Assembly: GCA_021203885.1 (NCBI GenBank)
Contig: JAJQAH010000031.1
Span: 1-64,000, forward strand
Source of the DNA: Oscillospiraceae bacterium
Lineage (GTDB): Bacteria; Bacillota; Clostridia; Oscillospirales; Oscillospiraceae
Length of the DNA stretch: 64,000 nucleotides
Reading direction: 5' to 3'
Shown: in pieces, positions 18,736 through 28,399 of the stretch
Position numbering within the stretch: position 1 is the first letter of the stretch
Layout: each line of letters begins with the position of its first letter
The notes under the pieces: model-generated
Databases searched by the model: none
Seen by the model: only the letters and a program-made list of their open reading frames with translations
What the model was told of the DNA's origin: nothing
Made by a program: the position numbers and the translations under genes

Positions 18736-21315
18736 ATGGCTGACGAGGAAAGAATCGGCATTGAGCTTCCCGGCGTGGAGCTGGAGGAAGGCGAACATGT
18801 CTTTACAAACTGCGCAATCGGAGGCGCGGTTTTTGTCCATGTAAAAGACGGAAAGATCACCAAAGTCCGCCCCATGGTATTTGGAGACGATGACAGTCCT
18901 GCTTGGACCGTCAACGCCAGAGGAAAGAGTTTCACTCCTCCCCGTCGTACTTCCCTCGGTAATTACGTGGTTTCCATGAAAGGCCGTATTTACTGCGAGA
19001 ACAGGATCAAATACCCCATGAAGCGCGTGGACTTCGATCCCAACGGGGACCGGCATGTGGAAAACCGCGGCAAGAGCGGTTATGAGCGGATCACCTGGGA
19101 CGAGGCATTCGACCTGCTGGAATCCGAGATCAAGCGTATTCACGCCACCTACGGCAAGGCTTCCATCACCGGCTGCACCGGCTCCCACGCCGATTTCGGA
19201 CTGCTCCAGTACAAGATGGGTCCCTTCGGCCGGTTCTGGAATATGCTCGGCTACAGCACCCTGTCCGATAACCCTGACTCCTGGGAAGGTTGGCACTGGG
19301 GCGCGACACACGCCTGGGGTTATTACTGGAAGCTGGGCATCAGCGACAACTTCGATATGCTGGAAGAAGCTCTCACTTACTCGGAGCTTCTCGTGTTCTG
19401 GGGCGTGGATCCAAACACGTCCGCCGGCGGATACAACGGCCAGGACGGCTGCCGCTGGCGCTGGTGGTGCAAGGAACTGGGCATGGAGATGGTCTTCATC
19501 GACCCCTGGTGCAACTATACAGCCGCGGTCTGGGGCGACAAATGGCTGGCCCCCTACCCCGCCACAGACGGAGCCATGGCCGAGGCCATTGCCTACGTCT
19601 GGATCACGGAAGACACATATGACCACTGGTTCATTGAGAACAAGTGTTACGGTTTTGAGGACTTTAAAGAGCACATTCTGGGCCTCGACGAGGGGGGATT
19701 CCCCCGGACGCCCCAGTGGGCCGAGGAGATGTGCGGGGTGAAAGCCAGGGATATCGTGGCGCTGGCCCGTGAATGGGCCGCAAAGAAATCCATGCTCTGC
19801 ACGGCTTCCATCTACGGCGTTTCCGGCGCCTGCCGTCAGCCTCTCTGCACGGAATGGGCCCGGCTGATGGTCCTTCTTCTGGCCATGCGCGGTCTGGGCG
19901 CCGACGGTTGTAACACCTGGGGCGGTGCTTCCATGGCTCCGCCCATGGATATGTCATTCCGCTTCTTCGGTTACTCCGACGTTGGCTGGGATACTTTCGG
20001 CATCGCCGCGACCCATCAGGCCCATAACACCGTCAAACAGAAGACCTACCGCATTCTGCTTCCGGAGTGCGTGATGAACGAGAAGACCGAGTGGATCGGC
20101 GAAGGATTCTGCGGCAACTCTTTGGAGCAGCAGATCACTCACAACGTCTGTCCGCTTCCGAAGGAGGAGGGCGGCGCTCCGATCCATATGATCTACCGGC
20201 AGGGCGGTTCCTTCATCTCCACCATGACGGATACCAACCGCTGGACGCGCATGTTCCATTCCCCGAATCTGGAGTTCTGCGTCACCAGCGATGTCCACTA
20301 CTCCAGTGAGACAAAATTCTATGATCTGATCCTGCCGATCTGCTCCGGCTTCGAACGCGAGGACATCTGCGAACTGGGTGCTCCCGGCGGATACGGCGCG
20401 AATGACATGGGCGCCAACTTCCGGGTCATCATCTACATGCAGCAATGTATCGAGCCTCTTTGGGAGTCCAAGACCGACTACGAAATTTACTGCGAGCTGT
20501 CCAAACGACTGGGCTTCTATGATGAGTTCACCGAGGGATGTACGATCACGGACTGGATCGAGCGCGTATATAACGCCTCTTCCATGCCGAAATACATGAC
20601 TTTCGAGGAGTTCCGGAAAAAAGGCTACTTTGTGGTGCCCATTCCAAAGCCCGACTTCAAACGGGCCGTTTCCAACAAATGGTATTACGAGGACCGGGAG
20701 TGCGATGTGCCCGACCACAACAATCCTCTGAAAGGGACTTTCCGTGCCAAGATGATGGGAACTCCCACCGGAAAGATCGAATTCACATCCACTTTCCTGG
20801 ATGAGCACTTCCCGGATGACGAGGAGCGGCCCGTGAAAGTCAAGTATCTGGAGCCGTGGGAAGGCTACCACTCCTCATTCTCGGAAAAATACCCGCTGAT
20901 CATGGAAACGCCGCATATGCGCTTCTCCTACCATACGCATTATGACAACAAGGCCCCGTGGATGGATGATATCCACGCCCACAGGGGCTTGAAAAACGGC
21001 TACGCCTACTGGCCGATCCGTATCCATCCCGAGGATGCATATGCAAGGAACATCCATAACGAGGACATCGTAAAAGTTTACAATGACCGCGGCGCGGTCC
21101 TGTGCATGGCCTATGTGACGGAGCGAGTGAAGCCCGGCTGTGTCATGTCTTACCAGGCAGGCGCCAAATACGACCCGCTGGAACCCGGCAAAGAAGGAAG
21201 CATCGACCGCGGCGGATGCATGAATCTGCTGACACCCAGCCGGATGGTCTCCAAATACGCGCCCGGCATGGTCAGCAACTCAAGCAATGTGGAAATCGAG
21301 AAGTGGGAGGATTAA
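18736..21315 (+). CDS. Transhydroxylase-like molybdopterin large subunit (divergent paralog 2)
   Basis: 859 aa; NPDSWEGWHWG conserved; no N-terminal FeS motif; followed by its own FeS subunit. Confidence 0.83.
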   Translation: MADEERIGIELPGVELEEGEHVFTNCAIGGAVFVHVKDGKITKVRPMVFGDDDSPAWTVNARGKSFTPPRRTSLGNYVVSMKGRIYCENRIKYPMKRVDFDPNGDRHVENRGKSGYERITWDEAFDLLESEIKRIHATYGKASITGCTGSHADFGLLQYKMGPFGRFWNMLGYSTLSDNPDSWEGWHWGATHAWGYYWKLGISDNFDMLEEALTYSELLVFWGVDPNTSAGGYNGQDGCRWRWWCKELGMEMVFIDPWCNYTAAVWGDKWLAPYPATDGAMAEAIAYVWITEDTYDHWFIENKCYGFEDFKEHILGLDEGGFPRTPQWAEEMCGVKARDIVALAREWAAKKSMLCTASIYGVSGACRQPLCTEWARLMVLLLAMRGLGADGCNTWGGASMAPPMDMSFRFFGYSDVGWDTFGIAATHQAHNTVKQKTYRILLPECVMNEKTEWIGEGFCGNSLEQQITHNVCPLPKEEGGAPIHMIYRQGGSFISTMTDTNRWTRMFHSPNLEFCVTSDVHYSSETKFYDLILPICSGFEREDICELGAPGGYGANDMGANFRVIIYMQQCIEPLWESKTDYEIYCELSKRLGFYDEFTEGCTITDWIERVYNASSMPKYMTFEEFRKKGYFVVPIPKPDFKRAVSNKWYYEDRECDVPDHNNPLKGTFRAKMMGTPTGKIEFTSTFLDEHFPDDEERPVKVKYLEPWEGYHSSFSEKYPLIMETPHMRFSYHTHYDNKAPWMDDIHAHRGLKNGYAYWPIRIHPEDAYARNIHNEDIVKVYNDRGAVLCMAYVTERVKPGCVMSYQAGAKYDPLEPGKEGSIDRGGCMNLLTPSRMVSKYAPGMVSNSSNVEIEKWED

Positions 21316-21317
21316 AC

Positions 21318-22154
21318 GTGAAGAAGTACGGAATGGTCATCGACGTGGCCAAGTGTACCGGATGTAACAACTGTTATCTCGCCTGCAAGGATGAGAATGC
21401 CGGTGAGGAACATGAGGGATATACGGCGCCTCAGCCCATCCGGTTTCAGAACTGGATCCACGTCAATGAGATCGAGCGTGGCACATTCCCGAAGGTGAAA
21501 CTCAGCTGCGTTCCCGTCACCTGTGGTCATTGTGATAATCCCAGGTGTATGACGCAGGCCAAGGACGGGGCCGTCTATAAACGCAGGGACGGCATCGTCA
21601 TCATCGACCCGGAAAAGGCCAAAGGCCAGAAAGACATTGTCAACACCTGTCCTTACAGAGTCATCTGCTGGAATGAGGAACTCCAGCTTCCCCAGAAGTG
21701 CGATCTGTGCGCCCACCTGCTTGACCGGGGATATGAAAATCCCCGGTGCGTGGAGATGTGCCCGACCGGCGCTCTGACATTTGGTGATTTGAATGACCCT
21801 GAAAGCGAGATCTCCAAGCTGGTGGCGGAAACGAATCCGTCTTCCCGGCATCCCGAATTTGAACTGCAGGAACGGGTCCTCTATCTGAACAACCCGAAAT
21901 CCTTTATTTCCGGTACGGTCGTGTATAAAGATGACGACATGTGTGTCGTCGGAGCGGTCGCCACACTGAAGCGTGACGGAAAAGTAGAACAGACCTATGT
22001 AACCAATGCCTTCGGTGACTTCTGGTTCGACGGGCTGGACTCCAAAACCGATTATGAGATCATCATTGAGCTGGAAGGGTACAAAACACTTGAATTAAAG
22101 ACACGCACCCTGGCCAGTGTCAACATGGGCGATCTGTTCCTGGAACGGGCTTAA
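21318..22154 (+). CDS. Transhydroxylase-like FeS small subunit (paralog 2; GTG start)
   Basis: CTGCNNCYLACKDEN, CGHCDNPRC, CDLCAHLL..CVEMCPTGAL, C-terminal beta domain AFGDFWFDGLDSKTDYEIIIELEGYK. Confidence 0.85.
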   Translation: MKKYGMVIDVAKCTGCNNCYLACKDENAGEEHEGYTAPQPIRFQNWIHVNEIERGTFPKVKLSCVPVTCGHCDNPRCMTQAKDGAVYKRRDGIVIIDPEKAKGQKDIVNTCPYRVICWNEELQLPQKCDLCAHLLDRGYENPRCVEMCPTGALTFGDLNDPESEISKLVAETNPSSRHPEFELQERVLYLNNPKSFISGTVVYKDDDMCVVGAVATLKRDGKVEQTYVTNAFGDFWFDGLDSKTDYEIIIELEGYKTLELKTRTLASVNMGDLFLERA

Positions 22155-22166
22155 GGAGGTTTCCTG

Positions 22167-22763
22167 ATGAAGTTAAATGTCGGCGATAAAATCGAATTCG
22201 GAGCCTATGTTCAGGACCGGCCTTACGGCGAAGACACGGATCCCATCACATGGATCGTTCTGGATGTCCAGGATGACAGGGCACTGATCCTTACCGAAAA
22301 ATGTATTGAAAATGTCCAGTATAACAAAGAGCTCGTTCCCAGCACATGGGCTACCTGCACTCTCCGCCAGTGGTTCAACGGGGACTTTTACGAGAGTGCG
22401 TTCACCCCGGAAGAACAGGCGCAGATTCTGGAAGTAACGCTGACCAATCCGGGCAATAAGCAGTTCAACACCGAAGGCTGTGAGGATACCGTGGATCGGA
22501 TCTTCGCCCTTTCGATCGATGAGCTGGAAAAATATCTGCCGGAAAAGAAAGACCGTCTGGCACCCGCCACAGAACTGGCCAAGACGCATAACACATACAT
22601 ATACCCGGACACCGGAAATGCCATCTGGTGGCTGAGAAGCCCGGGCTGCAACAATATCAATGCTTCCCGGGTCACCGTAGGCGGCTCGGTCTGCGGCCTG
22701 ATCTACGACGATGCCAGACCCCACCGGGCCGTGCGTCCCGCCATGTGGATCAAAACCGACTGA
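22167..22763 (+). CDS. DUF6273-like protein (copy A)
   Basis: FGAY..DPITWIVLDV..LRQWFNGDFYESAFTPEEQ..WWLRSPG..AVRPAMWIKTD; strong TAAGGAGGT ribosome-binding site. Confidence 0.75.
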   Translation: MKLNVGDKIEFGAYVQDRPYGEDTDPITWIVLDVQDDRALILTEKCIENVQYNKELVPSTWATCTLRQWFNGDFYESAFTPEEQAQILEVTLTNPGNKQFNTEGCEDTVDRIFALSIDELEKYLPEKKDRLAPATELAKTHNTYIYPDTGNAIWWLRSPGCNNINASRVTVGGSVCGLIYDDARPHRAVRPAMWIKTD

Positions 22764-22777
22764 AAGGATGACCGGAC

Positions 22778-23383
22778 ATGAGTAACGAAAATTTCACCGT
22801 CGGCGGCCTGGTCACGATGGGCGTATTCCCCCAGAGCGACCCCAGCGGCGAAAAGAAAGACCCCATTGACTGGATCGTCCTGGCGGTTGAGGACGGAAAA
22901 GCCCTGCTCATCAGTGAAAAAGGCCTTGACTGCCGGATGTACCACGGCGATAACACCACGATGACTTGGGAAAACTGCGATCTGAGAAAGTGGCTGAACG
23001 GTGAGTTTCTGGAAGACACGTTCACACCGGAAGAACAGGAAGTTATCCTGACCACTCATCTGCTTAATCCGGACAGCACCGTCCACGGCGCCGCCGGCGG
23101 CAATGAGACGGATGACAGAGTTTTCCTTCTGAATGTGGATGAGGCGGAAAAATACTTTGACAGCGACGAGGCCCGTATGGCGGACCCCACGCCCTATTCC
23201 GACGCCAGAGGCGTGTTTATCAATGTACGCACCGACAAGGTCTGGTGGTGGCTGAGAAGCCCCGGTTATTACGTCAGTGACGCCGCAGGGGTCAACTATC
23301 TGGGCCAGCTTCATAAAAGCGGAAGCAATGTCTCCACGACCAACAATGCGGTCCGGCCCTCTATCTGGGTAAAAACGGACTGA
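22778..23383 (+). CDS. DUF6273-like protein (copy B)
   Basis: DPIDWIVLAVEDGKALLISE..LRKWLNGEFLEDTFTPEEQ..WWLRSPG..AVRPSIWVKTD; paralogous to copy A. Confidence 0.75.
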   Translation: MSNENFTVGGLVTMGVFPQSDPSGEKKDPIDWIVLAVEDGKALLISEKGLDCRMYHGDNTTMTWENCDLRKWLNGEFLEDTFTPEEQEVILTTHLLNPDSTVHGAAGGNETDDRVFLLNVDEAEKYFDSDEARMADPTPYSDARGVFINVRTDKVWWWLRSPGYYVSDAAGVNYLGQLHKSGSNVSTTNNAVRPSIWVKTD

Positions 23384-23401
23384 ATATCCTGACCAGACAC
23401 A

Positions 23402-23437
23402 AACCGCGAACCGCAACTTGGTTCGCGGTTGTTTTTT
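23402..23437 (+). terminator. Terminator of the transhydroxylase operon
   Basis: AACCGCGAACC-GCAACTT-GGTTCGCGGTT-GTTTTTT. Confidence 0.9.
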
Positions 23438-23463
23438 AGGAGACAAAATCCAGAAAAGCAGGA

Positions 23464-23503
23464 ACGCCACCCGCCGCTTAAAAGCGGCGGGTGGCGTTTC
23501 GTT
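23464..23503. terminator. Strong GC-rich hairpin between convergent operons (possible terminator for clpB)
   Basis: AACGCCACCCGCCGC-TTAAAA-GCGGCGGGTGGCGTT. Confidence 0.7.
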
Positions 23504-23558
23504 GTTTTTGCAATGTTTTGTTTTTTGTCCTGACTGGCGTCAGCCGTATGGAGCGGAA

Positions 23559-26168
23559 TCAGGCGACCTGTTCCGCCTGCACGTCCAGCTCCTGTCCGTT
23601 GCTGTCCACGATCAGATGGTCACCGGGAGCGACTTCATCCGCGATGATCATCCGGCTGATCAGGGTCTCAACGGTATGCTGTACAAAACGCCGCAGGGGT
23701 CTGGCTCCGAATGCCGGATCATAGGCATTTTCAAGGATAAAGTCCTTGGCGTTCTCGGTCAGGGAAACAGTCAGCTGTTTCTCGCTGAGCCGCTGATTGA
23801 GCTCATTCACCAGCAGGTCGATAATATTTTTCACATTGTCCCGCGTCAGCGGTTTATAGAAGACGATCTCGTCCAGCCGGTTCAGGAACTCGGGACGGAA
23901 AGAGCGGTGCAGAACATCGTTGACCGCTTCCCGCGCCTGGTCGGTGATATTTCCATCCTCGTCAATGCCGTCCAGCAGGAACTGACTGCCCAGGTTGGAC
24001 GTCAGAATGATGATGGTGTTTTTGAAATCCACCGTCCGGCCCTGACTGTCGGTAATCCGGCCGTCGTCCAGCACCTGAAGCAGAACATTGAATACATCCG
24101 GATGGGCTTTCTCCACCTCATCGAACAGGACGACAGAGTATGGATGGCGGCGGACCGCCTCGGTCAGCTGGCCGCCCTCTTCGTAACCCACGTATCCGGG
24201 AGGCGCGCCGATCAGTCTGGACACGGAATATTTCTCCATGTATTCGCTCATGTCGATACGCACCATGTTCTTTTCGCTGTCGAACAGAGCCTCGGCCAGT
24301 GTTTTGGCCAGTTCCGTCTTGCCCACGCCGGTGGGTCCCAGGAACAGGAAAGAACCGATCGGACGGCTGGGGTCGGCAATGCCGGCACGGGAACGCAGGA
24401 TAGCCTGAGACACCAGCTCAACGGCCTCATCCTGCCCCACGACCCGCTGATGGAGGATATCTTCCAGGTGCAGCAGTTTCTCCCGCTCGCCTTCCATCAG
24501 CTTGGCTACCGGGATCCCGGTCCAGCGTTCAATGATCCGGGCAATCTCCTCTTCGGTGACCTTATCCCGGAGCAGGCTGTCCGATTTCCCCGCCTCATTC
24601 GCGATGGCCTCTTCCTCTTCCAGCTGTTTGTTCAGTTCCGGAATCGTTCCGTACTGTAACTGGGCGGCTTTTTCCAGATCATAATTTCTCTGGGCCGTTT
24701 CCAGATCCGCGTTGGCCTGCTCCAGGTCCTCGCGGAGTTTCTGTACTTTTTCGATTGCGTTTTTCTCATTCTCCCACTGAGCCTTTTTCGCGTTGAATTC
24801 ATCTCTCAGCTCAGCCAGTTCTTTCTGAATCTCGTCCAGATGTTCTTTCGAGATCGCGTCGTCCTCCTTTTTCAGGGCTGCTTCCTCGATCTCGTACTGG
24901 ATGATACGGCGGGAAATCACGTCCAGTTCGGTGGGCATGGAATCGATCTCCGTGCGGATCATGGCACAGGCCTCATCCACCAGGTCGATGGCCTTGTCCG
25001 GCAGATACCGGTCCGTAATATACCGATCGGACAGCGTGGCGGCCGCGATAATGGCTCCGTCCTGGATCTTCACGCCGTGGAACACTTCATAGCGCTCCTT
25101 CAGTCCGCGCAGGATCGCAATGGTATCCTCCACCGAGGGCTCATCGACCATGACGGGCTGGAAACGGCGTTCCAGTGCGGCATCCTTCTCGATATACTGA
25201 CGATATTCGTTCAGCGTAGTGGCACCGATGCAGTGCAGTTCGCCCCGGGCCAGCATGGGTTTGAGCAGGTTGCCCGCATCCATGGATCCTTCGGTCTTTC
25301 CCGCACCGACAATGGTATGCAGCTCATCGATAAAGAGGATGATCCGGCCTTCCGATTCCTTGACTTCATTCAGAACCGCTTTCAGCCGTTCCTCAAATTC
25401 GCCCCGGTATTTCGCGCCCGCGACCAGGCTCCCCATATCCAGGGAAAAGATCGTTTTATCCTGAAGGGACGCGGGAACGTCACCTTTGACGATCCGCTGG
25501 GCCAGACCTTCCGCGATTGCGGTTTTGCCGACTCCGGGTTCGCCGATCAGTACAGGGTTGTTCTTGCTCTTCCGGCTGAGAATCCGGATCACATTGCGGA
25601 TCTCATCGTCCCGGCCGATGACGGGGTCCAGTTTGTTCTCTCTGGCCCGCTCCACCAGATCCGTACCGTATTTCTTCAGGGCATCGTAGGTCTCCTCCGG
25701 ATTGTCGGAAGTCACACGCTGATTTCCGCGCACCTGGCTGAGTGCCTGCAGGATCCCCTCTTTGGTGATCTGATAGGTCCGGAACAGCTCTTTCATCTCC
25801 CGGCCGGCGGTCTCCACCAGGGAAAGGAGCAGGTGCTCCACCGAGACATAATCGTCCTTCATATCCTGGGCGATCTTTTCGGCTCTCTCCAGCGTCTTAT
25901 TCGTATCGGCCGACACATAGATGTGGTTCATGTCCCGGTCTCCGGACACTTTCGGCAGCCGCTCGATCTCGTTCTGCACAGCCGCCTCGAAGGAAGGCAG
26001 TGTCAGACCCATATTTGTCAGAAGCTCCGGGACCAGCCCGTTTTCCTGCTGCAACAGCGCAAACATCAGATGGCACTGCTCAACCTGCGGGCTCCCGTAT
26101 TCCTGCGCAATATCCTGTGCGCTCTGAATCGCTTCCAAAGATTTTTGAGTGAAATGATTTGCATTCAT
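23559..26168 (-). CDS. clpB: ATP-dependent chaperone ClpB
   Basis: 869 aa, two Walker A motifs ([18 protein letters not shown]), middle coiled-coil region. Confidence 0.97.
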   Translation of the reverse strand: MNANHFTQKSLEAIQSAQDIAQEYGSPQVEQCHLMFALLQQENGLVPELLTNMGLTLPSFEAAVQNEIERLPKVSGDRDMNHIYVSADTNKTLERAEKIAQDMKDDYVSVEHLLLSLVETAGREMKELFRTYQITKEGILQALSQVRGNQRVTSDNPEETYDALKKYGTDLVERARENKLDPVIGRDDEIRNVIRILSRKSKNNPVLIGEPGVGKTAIAEGLAQRIVKGDVPASLQDKTIFSLDMGSLVAGAKYRGEFEERLKAVLNEVKESEGRIILFIDELHTIVGAGKTEGSMDAGNLLKPMLARGELHCIGATTLNEYRQYIEKDAALERRFQPVMVDEPSVEDTIAILRGLKERYEVFHGVKIQDGAIIAAATLSDRYITDRYLPDKAIDLVDEACAMIRTEIDSMPTELDVISRRIIQYEIEEAALKKEDDAISKEHLDEIQKELAELRDEFNAKKAQWENEKNAIEKVQKLREDLEQANADLETAQRNYDLEKAAQLQYGTIPELNKQLEEEEAIANEAGKSDSLLRDKVTEEEIARIIERWTGIPVAKLMEGEREKLLHLEDILHQRVVGQDEAVELVSQAILRSRAGIADPSRPIGSFLFLGPTGVGKTELAKTLAEALFDSEKNMVRIDMSEYMEKYSVSRLIGAPPGYVGYEEGGQLTEAVRRHPYSVVLFDEVEKAHPDVFNVLLQVLDDGRITDSQGRTVDFKNTIIILTSNLGSQFLLDGIDEDGNITDQAREAVNDVLHRSFRPEFLNRLDEIVFYKPLTRDNVKNIIDLLVNELNQRLSEKQLTVSLTENAKDFILENAYDPAFGARPLRRFVQHTVETLISRMIIADEVAPGDHLIVDSNGQELDVQAEQVA

Positions 26169-26253
26169 GATAATCCTCTCCTTTCCATATGGATTCTTTT
26201 CTGATTATAGTATACCATATTCTGGCAGAAAATCATGAACAAATTGTAAAGAA

Positions 26254-26280
26254 TTAGCACTCGAAAGCTGAGAGTGCTAA
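26254..26280. promoter_or_regulatory. CIRCE element (HrcA operator)
   Basis: TTAGCACTC-N9-GAGTGCTAA, perfect inverted repeat, upstream of clpB. Confidence 0.97.
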
Positions 26281-26296
26281 TTCTTGATTTTTGGCT

Positions 26297-26623
26297 TCAG
26301 GCCTGCTCCCCGAGCAGTGCGTCCAGAGCCTCCGTGTACACTTCCTCGGACATCAGGCCCACTTTCCGGTCCTGCTCGACTCCGTCTTTCATCAGCAGCA
26401 CCGTCGGGATGCTCATGACCCCGTAACGCTGAGCGAGCTCCACCTGGTTATCCACGTCCACTTTGGCGATCACGGCTCTTCCCTCATATTTTTCCGCCAG
26501 ATCCTCAATGGCCGGCGCCAGCATATTGCAGGGTCCGCACCAGTCGGCCCAGAAATCCACCAGGGCAACCCCCTGGGCTACCGCCTCGTTAAACGTTTCC
26601 TCCGTCAAATGTACCAATGCCAT
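26297..26623 (-). CDS. trxA: Thioredoxin
   Basis: FWADWCGPCNMLAPAIEDLAEKY. Confidence 0.96.
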   Translation of the reverse strand: MALVHLTEETFNEAVAQGVALVDFWADWCGPCNMLAPAIEDLAEKYEGRAVIAKVDVDNQVELAQRYGVMSIPTVLLMKDGVEQDRKVGLMSEEVYTEALDALLGEQA

Positions 26624-26648
26624 TTAAAACCCTTCCTTTCTCTCTGAT

Positions 26649-27503
26649 TCAGTTGAGATTTTGTATGTATGCCGCCGCACCCAGCCCGGCCGCCTGGCCC
26701 TGGCCGACCGCCGCAGCCGCCTGGTGCAGGGGCCCCGTGCAGTCGCCGCACGCAAAAACGCCGGGCACGCCGGCAGCCAGATACGGCCGCTCCGTAATCA
26801 CGTATCCATCACGGAGGGTCAGCTGGGGAAAAAGATCATTCAGCGCAAATGTGCGCCGCAGAACAAACACGCCCTGGCACGGAATCACGGTCTCCCCGGC
26901 CCGGACGGATGTTACGGTCTGCTCACCCTGGATGGCGATATCCCGGGCCCGGACCATCGGGATCCCTTCCGGCAGATCATCGGGTGTTTTTTCAGACACA
27001 TAGGTCACCCTGCATCCCAGGTCCTGCAGATAGGCGGCCTCTTCCGGCGCATCGGGCGACAGTCCGACCACCACCACGTCACGTCCGCGGAAAAGCCGGC
27101 CGTCGCAGGTGGCACACCAGCTGACGCCCTTTCCAAGCAGCTCCCGCTCGCCGGGAAGCTCCTTTTCCCTCCGGACGCCTGTCGCGATCACGACCGCGGA
27201 AGCCTGCACTGTTTCCCCGCCGGCGCTCACGATAAATCCGTCCTTTCCGGAGGGCATTACGGCCTGCGCGCTTCCCCGGAAGAGTTCCGCACCGCTCCGA
27301 TCGGCGTGCTCCTTCAGTCTTTCCAGCAGCTGCGCGCCGCTGATTCCCGGCAGGCCGGGGTAATTATCGATCCGGGGCGCCAGGTACAGAGGATTGTCCT
27401 CGATGGGATTGCTGATCACGAGCACGCTCCTGTCTCTCGCCCGGATATTGACGGCCGCGGAAAGCCCCGCCGGGCCGCCGCCGATCACGATGACGTCCGT
27501 CAT
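26649..27503 (-). CDS. trxB: Thioredoxin reductase-like FAD/NAD(P) oxidoreductase
   Basis: GGGPAGLSAA FAD motif, SWCATCDG redox motif, GVFACGDCTG. Confidence 0.88.
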   Translation of the reverse strand: MTDVIVIGGGPAGLSAAVNIRARDRSVLVISNPIEDNPLYLAPRIDNYPGLPGISGAQLLERLKEHADRSGAELFRGSAQAVMPSGKDGFIVSAGGETVQASAVVIATGVRREKELPGERELLGKGVSWCATCDGRLFRGRDVVVVGLSPDAPEEAAYLQDLGCRVTYVSEKTPDDLPEGIPMVRARDIAIQGEQTVTSVRAGETVIPCQGVFVLRRTFALNDLFPQLTLRDGYVITERPYLAAGVPGVFACGDCTGPLHQAAAAVGQGQAAGLGAAAYIQNLN

Positions 27504-28399
27504 GTCGGTTCCCCTTTTTCAGCCCGTTCGCCGCCGTCCTCGTCGTCCAGTGCCAGCTCATACAGACGGTTTTTGGAAATGCCGGTCTCCCGGGCGGCCG
27601 TTTTGACCGCGTCGCCCATACTGACGCCCTGCTGCCGGAGCTTACGCACCTGCACAAGCGCTCCTTCCGGTGACATTTCTCCGGCGGTTTCCGGGGCTTC
27701 CCCTTCCACCACCAGTACATATTCTCCCTTCGGCTCCCGCTCCGCATAAAGCGCCCGCGCCTCTCCCAGCGTGGTGCGGATCACTTCCTCGTGGATCTTG
27801 GTCAGCTCCCGGCACAGGGCCGCTCTCCTGTCGTCCCCGAAATTTTCGGCCAGATCGTCCAGAGTGGCCCGGAGTTTGTGGGGCGCCTCATAAAAGATCA
27901 TGGTACGGGTCTCTCCCCGCAGGGATTCCAGCTGTGCCCGCCGGTTCTTCCTGTTCGTGGGGAGAAATCCCTCAAAGGTAAACCTCCCTGTTGGCAGTCC
28001 CGAGACTTCCAGTGCGGTGATCAGCGCGCAGGGGCCCGGAACCGCCGTCACTTCGATTCCTTCTTCTACGCACCGCCGTACCAGATCTTCTCCCGGATCA
28101 CTGACGGCCGGCGTGCCGGCATCCGTCATCAGCGCACAGTCCTGCCCGTCCAGCACCCTCCGGATGATCTCATCTCCCGCCGTATCGCAGTTGTGCCGGT
28201 GGTAGGACATCATCGGCTTCCGGAGCCCCAGACGGTTCAGTATCTTCAGCGAGACCCGGGTATCCTCGGCGGCGACGAAATCCGCGGCGGCCAGGACCTC
28301 CTCAGCTCTCGCAGACAGGTCCCCTAGATTCCCGATGGGAGTGGCCACCAGATACAGGCGGCCGGGACCGGTATCAGAAACTTGTTTCATCTCTTGCAT
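27500..28399 (-). CDS. rsmI: 16S rRNA (cytidine(1402)-2'-O)-methyltransferase
   Basis: LYLVATPIGNLGDLSARA..AEDTRVSLKILNRLG..SDPGEDLVRRC. Confidence 0.96.
   Translation of the reverse strand: MQEMKQVSDTGPGRLYLVATPIGNLGDLSARAEEVLAAADFVAAEDTRVSLKILNRLGLRKPMMSYHRHNCDTAGDEIIRRVLDGQDCALMTDAGTPAVSDPGEDLVRRCVEEGIEVTAVPGPCALITALEVSGLPTGRFTFEGFLPTNRKNRRAQLESLRGETRTMIFYEAPHKLRATLDDLAENFGDDRRAALCRELTKIHEEVIRTTLGEARALYAEREPKGEYVLVVEGEAPETAGEMSPEGALVQVRKLRQQGVSMGDAVKTAARETGISKNRLYELALDDEDGGERAEKGEPT

Noticed and set aside
18721-20871. Minus-strand ORFs opposite L2
   Set aside because: Shadow ORFs; L2 is supported by family motifs and operon context
22167-23383. Diversity-generating retroelement target, suggested by lectin-like WWLRSPG/variable C-termini
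   Set aside because: No reverse transcriptase, template repeat or A-biased variable region in the window; two divergent paralogs are enough to explain the pattern
24840-26204. 454-aa plus-strand ORF opposite clpB (also 23418..24659)
   Set aside because: Antisense shadow of ClpB; no RBS or motif support
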